From an uncultured Clostridia bacterium (GTDB lineage Bacteria > Bacillota > Clostridia > Christensenellales > UBA1242), in contig CAMLSW010000005.1 of the NCBI GenBank assembly GCA_946484195.1, forward strand, positions 1 through 39,670: a DNA stretch of 39,670 nt, given 5' to 3'. The position numbers and the translations under genes are program-made. The notes under the pieces are model-generated. The model had not been told where the DNA came from. It worked only from the letters and a program-made list of their open reading frames with translations, and searched no databases. Positions 33,277 to 39,670 of this stretch are shown here, piece after piece. Within the stretch, counting starts at the first letter, position 1; every line of letters starts with the position of its first letter.

Positions 33277-35094
33277 TTATCTCCAGTATTTAATCAATAA
33301 GAATCTCTTAAGATAATACCTAAAAGGTAGAACAATAAGGGCTAGTAAAATAGGTAATATTGTGGTTGTAGCAAACTCAGCAAATCGTGCTGGTGTCATA
33401 CCGCAGACAAAGTTCAGTCCAACTACTAATGCACATACAACTAGTGTGATGAGCCACATCTTCCATTGAGGTATCATCGGTGAAGGTACCCAACTTTTGT
33501 ATTTTTTATAGTTATAAAAGGCAATACATATATCTATTATAACGAGCGAAGGTAAAAGTATGTAAAGGAAGTTGGTTGCGCTATTTATTAAACTGCTTGA
33601 AGATAAAATAGCATATAAAACAGCTGATAACACACTTGCTGTTAAGAAACAAACTATAGATACTATTAAATATAGTTTATTGGTGTTATGCTCAGTTTTT
33701 TCTGCAGGCTTTTTATAAACATTAAACGATATATTTTGGTCTTTATAAAAATCTTGCAGGTCGTTGTAGTCGTACAAAGCATCCTCTCTGACCTCGCTAC
33801 TATCACCACTTCTTGTTTTTGAATAAAGCTTAGAAAGTATTTCCTTATGTGATGGGTCAATAGATGTGTCGCGCTTAGGAGGTGGCATTTTATAATTGTC
33901 TTTTGGTTGCTCTGTAACTATTTTTAATCTTGGCGGTTCTATCTTTTTGGCGCGTCCTATTTGATTATAATCAATTCTTCCTGTGATGAATTTACCATCA
34001 TCTATGTGCTCTTCATTTTGTTTACTCTTTTGATTTAAAACATCTTGATAAGATTGTGTGCTTTTATTATATTTATAAGACATTTGTTTTGATAGATCAT
34101 AATAGTTATTTGGTTTTTCAGCAAATTTACCCTTATTATCCAAAATAGAATTTTTAAAATCTTCTATATTGGTTCTAGTTCTTTCGTTTGCTTCACTTAT
34201 AGGGGAGGAGTTTTCAACTGAAAATGCTATTTGGTCCTCAGCAAAACTCTTTTTTCTCCTATATCTATTAATGTCTTTTGATATATCATATAAACGTCTA
34301 TTATATTCTTCAACAGCATTATTATCTAGGAAAACTGCATCATCTTTTTTACTTTCTTCTTGTTTTTCTTCAACTCGATTTGCTTCCATAGAAATATTTG
34401 AATAACTAGGTTTTTCAAGGCTAGCATCGCGTTTTTCAACTTGATTTACAAAAGAATCTTTTTCACTACTTTTAATCTCATCAGAGGTAAATAATGATTT
34501 GATCGAATAGGAATTTGTATCAACCTTATTATCTTGAGTTTGTTCTTTTATTACAGTTTTTTCAGTTTGGTTAGTATTTGTTTGGTCCGAAAATTGTTTT
34601 ATATTATCAGACTCTAAGCTTGAGAAGTCAAAATAATCATTATCTTCATCTTCAGAATTGTCGCTTGTTTGTGCTTCTTGTTCTACGCTATTTTGAGGGG
34701 GTTGTGTTTCTAAAATGTGGTTAAATTGATTGTAATTATTTTCATTTGTTACAATGTTGACTTTGTCATTTTCATCAAGGTCTTTAAAATCTCTAAAGAC
34801 ATCTATATTGTTTCTCTCAAAGTAAGACTTAAGTTCTTGATAAAAACTTCGACCTTTTTCAGTAATAGAGTAATATTTTCTGTTTGGTCCTAAGTCGCTG
34901 CTTTTTAAATAAGAAGAAACATAACCTTGTTTTTCCATCCTTGTAAGGTTAGAATAGACACTAGGCTTTTTTAAGTCAATTCTACCATCTGATTTATCAT
35001 AAATTTCAGAGATAAAATCAAGTCCATAGAAATCTCGTTCTAATAGACAGTTTAAAATTAAAAAAGAAAGTTGTCCTTTTGCATATAATTCCAT
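33277..35094 (-). CDS. PadR-type winged-helix regulator fused to a four-helix membrane anchor
   Basis: The 605-residue protein starts with a PadR DNA-binding domain (about 1-95): LSFLILNCLLERDFYGLDF, KKPSVYSNLTRMEKQGYVSS and RKYYSITEKGRSFYQEL. Residues 105-465 are polar, Asn/Ser/Asp/Lys-rich and probably disordered. The last 135 residues hold four membrane helices (about 474-497, 507-526, 546-565, 574-593) and a basic end. PadR proteins are usually 100-200-residue soluble dimers, so this is a membrane-tethered regulator. AGAGGT precedes the ATG. An inverted repeat covers its own promoter. No ligand or target is evident; a link to the membrane state or to the adjacent exporter is only a guess. 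Confidence 0.85.
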   Translation of the reverse strand: MELYAKGQLSFLILNCLLERDFYGLDFISEIYDKSDGRIDLKKPSVYSNLTRMEKQGYVSSYLKSSDLGPNRKYYSITEKGRSFYQELKSYFERNNIDVFRDFKDLDENDKVNIVTNENNYNQFNHILETQPPQNSVEQEAQTSDNSEDEDNDYFDFSSLESDNIKQFSDQTNTNQTEKTVIKEQTQDNKVDTNSYSIKSLFTSDEIKSSEKDSFVNQVEKRDASLEKPSYSNISMEANRVEEKQEESKKDDAVFLDNNAVEEYNRRLYDISKDINRYRRKKSFAEDQIAFSVENSSPISEANERTRTNIEDFKNSILDNKGKFAEKPNNYYDLSKQMSYKYNKSTQSYQDVLNQKSKQNEEHIDDGKFITGRIDYNQIGRAKKIEPPRLKIVTEQPKDNYKMPPPKRDTSIDPSHKEILSKLYSKTRSGDSSEVREDALYDYNDLQDFYKDQNISFNVYKKPAEKTEHNTNKLYLIVSIVCFLTASVLSAVLYAILSSSSLINSATNFLYILLPSLVIIDICIAFYNYKKYKSWVPSPMIPQWKMWLITLVVCALVVGLNFVCGMTPARFAEFATTTILPILLALIVLPFRYYLKRFLLIKYWR

Positions 35095-35111
35095 TTTGAA
35101 CCTCTAAAATG

Positions 35112-35140
35112 ATTATAATCTATTATTTTTATTTAGTCAA
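35112..35140 (-). promoter_or_regulatory. Promoter of the membrane PadR-type gene
   Basis: On the minus strand TTGACT (35140-35135), 17-base spacer, TATAAT (35117-35112), about 18 bases before the ATG at 35094. Confidence 0.75.
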
Positions 35141-35154
35141 CAAAAATAGATTAT
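35115..35154. promoter_or_regulatory. Operator-like inverted repeat flanking the PadR-gene -35
   Basis: ATAATCTATT (35115-35124) and AATAGATTAT (35145-35154) are perfect 10-bp arms with a 30-bp centre-to-centre distance, about three helical turns. One arm touches the -10, the other lies upstream of the -35. Confidence 0.6.
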
Positions 35155-35167
35155 TTTATTTAAAAAC

Positions 35168-35186
35168 TATTATGCATTGCATAATA
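35168..35186. repeat. Palindrome TATTATGC-ATT-GCATAATA
   Basis: Perfect 8-bp arms with a 3-base centre, in the divergent region between the PadR-type and YgjP-type genes. A close relative occurs at 36559-36573 and a looser one at 29585. Confidence 0.55.
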
Positions 35187-35219
35187 CCTAAATTTTCTTT
35201 TTAAATTATGTTATTTACT

Positions 35220-35247
35220 TTGAAATGAAGGTGAAAGGCGATATAAT
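35220..35247 (+). promoter_or_regulatory. Candidate promoter of the YgjP-type gene, placed for leaderless transcription
   Basis: TTGAAA (35220-35225), 16-base spacer, TATAAT (35242-35247), then six bases to the ATG. No Shine-Dalgarno site. Confidence 0.5.
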
Positions 35248-35253
35248 ATAAAA

Positions 35254-35835
35254 ATGATTGATATTGAACGCGGTAGATACAAAAATATAAGTATAAGAGT
35301 AAAAGATGATGGTAAAATTGTTGTAAAGGCACCTAAAAGGGTATCGGATAGTTTTATAGAAGATTTTATAAATAAGAAAAGCCACTGGATAAATCTTCAA
35401 CTTAAAAAAGTCAGTGATATGACATTACTTAAATCAAAGTATGATTTTAATAAGTATTGTTATATTTTTGACAAAGCATATGTTGCTGACTCTAAAACCA
35501 AATTTTATCAGCAAGCCTTTAATAATTATATTATAACAATAGCTAATGATTTGTCTAATAAATACAACTTAAAATTTTCTAGCTTAAAATTAGCTAACTC
35601 ACGACGTATTTGGGGGAGCTTAGACAGCAAAAAAACTATGAAATTAAATTGGAAACTAGTAATTCTTCCAAAAGATTTGGCAATATATGTTATAGTTCAC
35701 GAACTTTGCCATATAAAAGAGTTTAATCATTCTAAGAACTTCTGGTTAAAAGTAGAGAGCATTTTGCCAAATTATAAGACTTTAAGAAAAGAACTGAAAA
35801 GATATAGCTTTTTATTAAATACTAAGGTTTTATAG
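35254..35835 (+). CDS. YgjP-like metallopeptidase (DUF45 type)
   Basis: The 193-residue protein has the YgjP layout: an amino-terminal beta region (RYKNISIRVKDDGKIVVKAP), a linker, the LANSRRIWGSLDSKKTMKLNW segment, and the zinc site VIVHELCHIKEFNHSKNFW, with HELCH and a third His nine residues on. Family members are small cytosolic zinc proteases of unknown substrate. It diverges from the PadR-type gene. The start codon lies six bases after a TATAAT and has no ribosome site. Confidence 0.87.
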   Translation: MIDIERGRYKNISIRVKDDGKIVVKAPKRVSDSFIEDFINKKSHWINLQLKKVSDMTLLKSKYDFNKYCYIFDKAYVADSKTKFYQQAFNNYIITIANDLSNKYNLKFSSLKLANSRRIWGSLDSKKTMKLNWKLVILPKDLAIYVIVHELCHIKEFNHSKNFWLKVESILPNYKTLRKELKRYSFLLNTKVL

Positions 35836-35845
35836 AAAGGTTTAT

Positions 35846-36251
35846 ATGACAGGAAAAGCATAGAAAAAGGCAAAACAAGAACTGGAAATTTTAGCACAAT
35901 TTGATAAAGACTTAGGATAAATAAAATCGCATTATTATCATTTTATCAAAAAATGCATCAATATAGTAGACTAAATATTTATAAAATGAAATGACAACTC
36001 ATTTTGTACTATTAGATAAGTTATTAAGTTAAATACTAGCAGTTTATTAGAAAACCTGAAAGAAAAACTTGAAAATAATTAACTAAGGGTGGTTTTGGTA
36101 GTGACGCTTTGATAAGTTTGGAGAAGGGGATACAGGTTTGTAATAGACTTGGGAAAGGGGGGTTTTGTAAATTTTTTGGCAAAAAGTTAAAGATATCTAT
36201 ATCTTTGTGTTTTATAGGTATATCAGAGCAAAATAGAGCAGCACAAAAATA
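35846..36251 (+). pseudogene. Decayed coding remnants of unknown origin
   Basis: An ATG at 35846 has AAAGG upstream but meets TAG after five codons; the same frame then reads KKAKQELEILAQFDKDLG before another stop. Further on are SSLLENLKEKLENN and, in another frame, a stretch reading GGFGSDALISLEKGIQ continuing to a stop near 36251. A similar LTQFDEEYK occurs near 36295. These look like pieces of one or more broken genes. I cannot name the family. Confidence 0.35.
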
Positions 36252-36384
36252 ATGAGATTTTTAGAAAAACATTTATTACACAGGATTACTTACTCAATTT
36301 GATGAGGAGTATAAGTAAAAACGTAGAAAAGGGGGTTATGCAGCCTAATTTAAAACCTGTGTTTTTATAGAAAAAAAAGACCTT

Positions 36385-36424
36385 CCTATCTCTTCGCAAA
36401 ACACAAGTTTTGCGAAGAGATAGG
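36385..36424. repeat. Perfect 18-bp inverted repeat with ACAA loop
   Basis: CCTATCTCTTCGCAAAAC and GTTTTGCGAAGAGATAGG pair without mismatch around four bases. A run of eight As lies seven bases to the left, so as a minus-strand transcript it would be a stem followed by AAGGTC and eight Us, a possible terminator. It faces the decayed region; no gene within 700 bases reads into it on the minus strand except the unrecognised gene ending at 37162. Confidence 0.7.
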
Positions 36425-36548
36425 CGCATACTAGCTTTCAAAAACGGTCTATTATGTTATATTTTCATAATTATTCATATTTGCATATTTTTATTAAATT
36501 TTATAAATTTGCTTTTAAAAATTAAGCAGAATACCAAAATTTCATTTT

Positions 36549-36576
36549 GCATAATAGCTTATGCGATGCATAATAG
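36549..36576. repeat. GCATAATAG direct repeats and TTATGC-GAT-GCATAA palindrome
   Basis: GCATAATAG occurs at 36549-36557 and 36568-36576; between them TTATGC-GAT-GCATAA (36559-36573) is a perfect palindrome with the same 3-base-centre layout as the copy at 35168. Confidence 0.5.
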
Positions 36577-36968
36577 TCTTTTAAGATAAAAGTTTCACCT
36601 TTTATTAAAATTTGATTAAACTATATAGAATTAGATTAATTTTGTTTATTTAAATTTGATTTTAAATTAATGCTGAACAACAAACTTAACCTTTCGCTAT
36701 ACAAACTTTAGATTTAAAACAAAATTTTACTTCGTTATATGTTAGCTAGTTAATGCCATAATACCGTTTTGATTAGCAAAATTAGTGCTTGGGTGTTTTT
36801 TTATTTAAATAATTTTTAATCAAACTATAAACATTAACACATAGGGCTAAAACGGACTGAGGTTAAAAACGAGAGATATAATAATTTGTTTTCTGGATTG
36901 CAAAGTAGCAAGTTTTTATATTTTTTCTTGTAACCTTTAGTATCTGAAATGTGTAATTGTAATATATT

Positions 36969-37133
36969 ATGAAGTTATTGACTACTTTTTGTATTTCATT
37001 TTTTGTAATAGCATTTATTTTATATGATTATAATCAAAAAAGAAAAATACAATTTATATTTGTAGCCATAAAATTTATTAAACTCACCCTATTTTATTGC
37101 TTAAAAGGGTCTATTTTCGTTTGTTTCATATAA
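36969..37133 (+). CDS. Possible 54-residue membrane peptide
   Basis: An open frame encodes an amino-terminal hydrophobic helix (TTFCISFFVIAFILYDY), a basic patch and a second hydrophobic stretch. There is no ribosome site; TAATAT lies just before the ATG. AT-rich DNA readily gives such frames, so this is weak. If real, a small membrane peptide or toxin-like peptide are options, with no direct support for either. Confidence 0.2.
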   Translation: MKLLTTFCISFFVIAFILYDYNQKRKIQFIFVAIKFIKLTLFYCLKGSIFVCFI

Positions 37134-37161
37134 ATTTTTATAAAACATCAAAAATGCATTC

Positions 37162-38133
37162 TTATTTTGAAAAGATTTTATTCATCATTTTTCTAAAACC
37201 GACTATACAATTACCGCATACTATGTCTTTACTTATAGTTAGTTTATCGTTATTAATAGACATTATATTGTTAAGTGACTTTACTGATAGATGGTTCACT
37301 ATTTTTATAAATATCTTGTATATATCTTCGCCTTTAAATAATTCGTCTGGACAAGAGTAAATTATACTTTCTAAATAGGCTTGGTTGCACTGTGTGCCGT
37401 TGACATTGAAATATAATGCGTTAAATATCTTTAAAATCTTAACAAAGTTGTTGCCTACATTTGCAAGTTTTTCGTTTAAGTAATCAACTCTTTTATTTAT
37501 GTCGATATCAATGTAACCCACCTTCTTGTTGGCATAATATTTATAATAAACACCATCATAGCTAACAACATATATAATTATTTTTGTATTAGAGCCGAAG
37601 TCGTCTTTGCCTATAATTTGCAACATATTATTGTTGATATAAACCATACTAGTTTCTGATATATAGTTAGCAATAGCTTTTTGTAGGTCTTCTGTCATAT
37701 CGTAAATATTGTATTTACTTACATCAAATTTAGCCTCTTGTACTGGAACTTCCAGTTCTTGTTTTGTTTTTCTTTTTCTATGTTTTTTCTTTCTATTATA
37801 TAAACGTTTTCGGTTTTTCCAAGCCCATTTTAGACGGTCTTTAAAATTCTTGAAAAAAGGGACTTTTCTGCTGGTGTTGATTTCTAGCTGAACATTTTTA
37901 ATTCCTAGCATATAAACAAACACTGAGCTATCAATAAACGCACCACTAACTAATTCGTTAACTGGTTGTAGTATTGCGTTTTTTAATGATATAAAGGATA
38001 CTTTTTGTGATAATTCTTGAACTGCAGAGGCAACAATATTATTAACAAGTTTGTTTGTTGTTTTGACATACTTTTTATTTTCTTGTTCTGCGATGTTGTT
38101 TATCATATCCTTTGAGACATTGATATTTGCCAT
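37162..38133 (-). CDS. Unrecognised protein co-translated with SerRS
   Basis: I do not recognise this 323-residue protein. The first 95 residues look folded, then comes a strongly basic stretch (FKNFKDRLKWAWKNRKRLYN and RKKKHRKRKTK), suggesting nucleic-acid or membrane-surface contact. The carboxyl half is mixed alpha/beta with several Cys. ILKIFNALYF followed by LESIIYSCPDELFKG loosely recalls the helical half of minimal nucleotidyltransferases, but I see no GS or DxD active-site motif. There is no signal peptide. The ATG shares one base with the serS stop (TAATG on the minus strand), with AAAGGAA inside serS, so the two are translationally coupled. Confidence 0.8.
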   Translation of the reverse strand: MANINVSKDMINNIAEQENKKYVKTTNKLVNNIVASAVQELSQKVSFISLKNAILQPVNELVSGAFIDSSVFVYMLGIKNVQLEINTSRKVPFFKNFKDRLKWAWKNRKRLYNRKKKHRKRKTKQELEVPVQEAKFDVSKYNIYDMTEDLQKAIANYISETSMVYINNNMLQIIGKDDFGSNTKIIIYVVSYDGVYYKYYANKKVGYIDIDINKRVDYLNEKLANVGNNFVKILKIFNALYFNVNGTQCNQAYLESIIYSCPDELFKGEDIYKIFIKIVNHLSVKSLNNIMSINNDKLTISKDIVCGNCIVGFRKMMNKIFSK

Positions 38134-39434
38134 TAATTTCCTTTTTTATTGTTTGGTTTAATAACCGATTTTCCTCCCATATAAGGTCTTAAAACTTCTG
38201 GAATGTTAACGCTACCATCAGCATTGATATTGTTCTCTAAAAATGCAATAAGCATTCTTGGAGGTGCTACAACAGTATTATTTAATGTATGGGCGTATTT
38301 TATACCATCTTTTGATTTAAATTTAATACCAAGTCTTCTAGCTTGCGCGTCAGAAAGATTTGAGCAAGAGCCAAGCTCTCCGAAATAACGTTTTTGTCTT
38401 GGACTCCAAGCATTAATATCACAAGATTTAACTTTTAAGTCTGCCAAATCTCCGCTACAACATTCCATAACTTCGTGTGGAATATCAAGAGTTTTAAAAA
38501 ATTCGGAAGATATTTGCCACATTTTGTTATACCAATCCATAGAGTCTTCTGGCTTACATATAACAATCATTTCTTGTTTTTCAAATTGATGAACGCGATA
38601 AATTCCGCGCTCTTCTATGCCGTGAGCGCCAACTTCTTTTCTGAAACAAGGAGAATATGAAGTGAGTAAAAGAGGTAAATCTTCTTCCTTTAAGATGGTT
38701 TCTTTAAATCTACCAATCATAGAGTGCTCACTTGTACCTATTAAATACAGGTCTTCACCATCTATTTTATACATCATATTTTCCATTTCTTCAAAACTCA
38801 TAACGCCATTAACGACGTCGCTTCTTATCATAAATGGCGGTATACAATAGGTAAAACCTTTGTTTATCATAAAGTCACGAGCGTATGACAAAATAGAAGA
38901 ATGCAGTCTAGCAATATCTCCTGTAAGGTAATAAAAGCCATTGCCACTTGTGCGTCTAGCGCTATCTAAGTCAAGGCCGTTTAGACTTTCTAGAATGTCT
39001 GCGTGATAAGGTATTTCAAAATCTTTTAATTTAGCTTCGCCTACAGTCAATCTTTGCACATTTTCGCTGTCATCTTTTCCGATTGGAACATCATCAGCGA
39101 TAATATTAGGTATTGCCATCATATATTTTTTAAGTTGTGCTGAAAGCTGTTCTTCTTCTTTTTCTATCTCGTCAATACGTTTATTATTTGCTACCACTTG
39201 ATTTTTGATTTCATTTGCTTTATCAATATTTTTTTCTTTCATTAAAATGCCAATTTGGCTACTTAAAGAATTTCTGCTGGCACGTAAATTGTCGCCTTCC
39301 TTTTTCAAAGTTCTGATTTTTTCGTCTAAAACAAGAACTTGGTCTACATAATCAAGTTTATGGTCTTGAAATTTTTTCTTTATATTCTCCTTTACAAGTT
39401 CTGGATTAGTCCTAATAAGATTGATGTCTATCAT
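38133..39434 (-). CDS. serS: Seryl-tRNA synthetase
   Basis: SerRS charges tRNA-Ser, and the Ser-tRNA-Sec precursor where selenocysteine is used. The 433-residue class II enzyme has the amino-terminal antiparallel coiled coil (about 28-100), then motif 2 (FRKEVGAHGIEERGIYRVHQ) and motif 3 (the LNNTVVAPPRMLIAFLEN helix). Length matches the family. AGGAG precedes the ATG. The predicted leader is only about 35 bases, so a T-box riboswitch, common for serS in Bacillota, is absent here. Confidence 0.97.
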   Translation of the reverse strand: MIDINLIRTNPELVKENIKKKFQDHKLDYVDQVLVLDEKIRTLKKEGDNLRASRNSLSSQIGILMKEKNIDKANEIKNQVVANNKRIDEIEKEEEQLSAQLKKYMMAIPNIIADDVPIGKDDSENVQRLTVGEAKLKDFEIPYHADILESLNGLDLDSARRTSGNGFYYLTGDIARLHSSILSYARDFMINKGFTYCIPPFMIRSDVVNGVMSFEEMENMMYKIDGEDLYLIGTSEHSMIGRFKETILKEEDLPLLLTSYSPCFRKEVGAHGIEERGIYRVHQFEKQEMIVICKPEDSMDWYNKMWQISSEFFKTLDIPHEVMECCSGDLADLKVKSCDINAWSPRQKRYFGELGSCSNLSDAQARRLGIKFKSKDGIKYAHTLNNTVVAPPRMLIAFLENNINADGSVNIPEVLRPYMGGKSVIKPNNKKGN

Positions 39435-39476
39435 AATTTTACTCCTGTTTATTCGTTTGACTTTTAATATACTATA

Positions 39477-39505
39477 ATTATACTTTTATATAAAAATATA
39501 GTCAA
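39477..39505 (-). promoter_or_regulatory. Promoter of serS
   Basis: On the minus strand TTGACT (39505-39500), 17-base spacer, TATAAT (39482-39477). Confidence 0.75.
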
Positions 39506-39630
39506 ACAAAATCAATCGATTTATAATTTTTTATAAAATTTTCTAAACAAAAGATACCCTTTACAAAAAGCGGGCTGTTTTCTAAAATTAAGAAAATAAA
39601 AGTTTTGATAGTTTGTTTACTAAATAAATA

Positions 39631-39646
39631 ATACTATATATAGTAT
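39631..39646. repeat. Palindrome ATACTATATATAGTAT
   Basis: A perfect 16-bp palindrome near the window end. Its core ATACTATATATAGT also occurs at 29603-29616, and in both places a CATAAT/GCATAAT sequence is close by. Confidence 0.45.
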
Positions 39647-39670
39647 GATATATGTGCATAATTCATACTA

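Larger units (their letters stand above)
35836..37161. other. 1.3-kb gene-poor, partly decayed region
   Basis: No frame of 60 residues or more lies wholly inside on either strand. The left half (to about 36380) has GC-richer, protein-like text broken by stops; a perfect 18-bp hairpin follows at 36385; the right half is AT-rich with palindromes and one 54-codon frame. It looks like eroded accessory DNA. Confidence 0.55.

Noticed and set aside
36385-36424. Retron msd or IS200/IS605 end hairpin
   Set aside because: No reverse transcriptase, TnpA or TnpB frame, intact or broken, could be recognised nearby, and the element boundaries are not visible.
37097-37360. 87-residue plus-strand frame at the end of the gene after serS
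   Set aside because: It overlaps the real minus-strand gene antisense, lacks a ribosome site and reads as a shadow.
39435-39670. T-box riboswitch upstream of serS
   Set aside because: A good promoter lies only about 45 bases before the start codon, leaving no room; no AGGGTGGNACCGCG-like T-box sequence was seen.

Overview
The window comes from a low-GC, endospore-forming member of the Bacillota. A complete eight-gene spoIIIA operon, PolC-like and RNase Y genes, Shine-Dalgarno sites of the AGGAGG type and very AT-rich intergenic DNA all point to Clostridia, probably an uncultured lineage. That lineage placement is inference. All genes read cleanly in the standard code. No rRNA, tRNA, CRISPR array or intact insertion sequence was seen.

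Layout. (1) 1-7.2 kb: ribosome recycling and envelope genes frr-uppS-cdsA-rseP, followed by a stand-alone PolC amino-terminal/proofreading-exonuclease protein at the place where full-length polC normally sits. dxr, ispG and proS, usually found in this neighbourhood, are absent. (2) 5.5-12.5 kb: the conserved translation/transcription cluster rimP-nusA-rnpM-ylxQ-infB-rbfA-nrnA-truB. It is preceded by a strong promoter and a 13-bp leader hairpin. (3) 12.7-15 kb: an endonuclease IV-like TIM-barrel protein, EF-P, and a probably autoregulated winged-helix regulator. (4) 15.2-22.8 kb: spoIIIAA-AH, then an Asp23 protein, nusB, xseA, xseB and a small membrane protein. (5) 22.8-25.7 kb: the infC-rpmI-rplT operon with an attenuated leader and a likely AUU start codon, a SpoU methyltransferase and YebC. 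(6) 25.7-32.5 kb: a small charged protein of unknown function, ruvCAB, queA-tgt and rny. (7) 32.6-39.67 kb: a more individual region. It holds a small exporter, a 605-residue membrane-tethered PadR-type regulator, a YgjP-like metalloprotease, about 1.3 kb of decayed or non-coding DNA with an 18-bp perfect hairpin, and serS coupled to an unrecognised gene.

Most of the window is core genome: translation (initiation, recycling, EF-P, L35/L20, SerRS, tRNA and rRNA modification), RNA turnover (RNase Y, NrnA), recombination (RuvABC, exonuclease VII) and sporulation (the mother-cell SpoIIIA channel components). The best candidates for something new are: the PolC remnant that keeps exonuclease but has lost PHP and polymerase; four genes whose -10 element ends only 5-6 nt before the start codon, suggesting leaderless mRNAs; the membrane-anchored PadR regulator with a 10-bp operator-like dyad over its own promoter; a recurring palindrome TATTATGC-N3-GCATAATA between genes; and the unidentified protein co-translated with SerRS.
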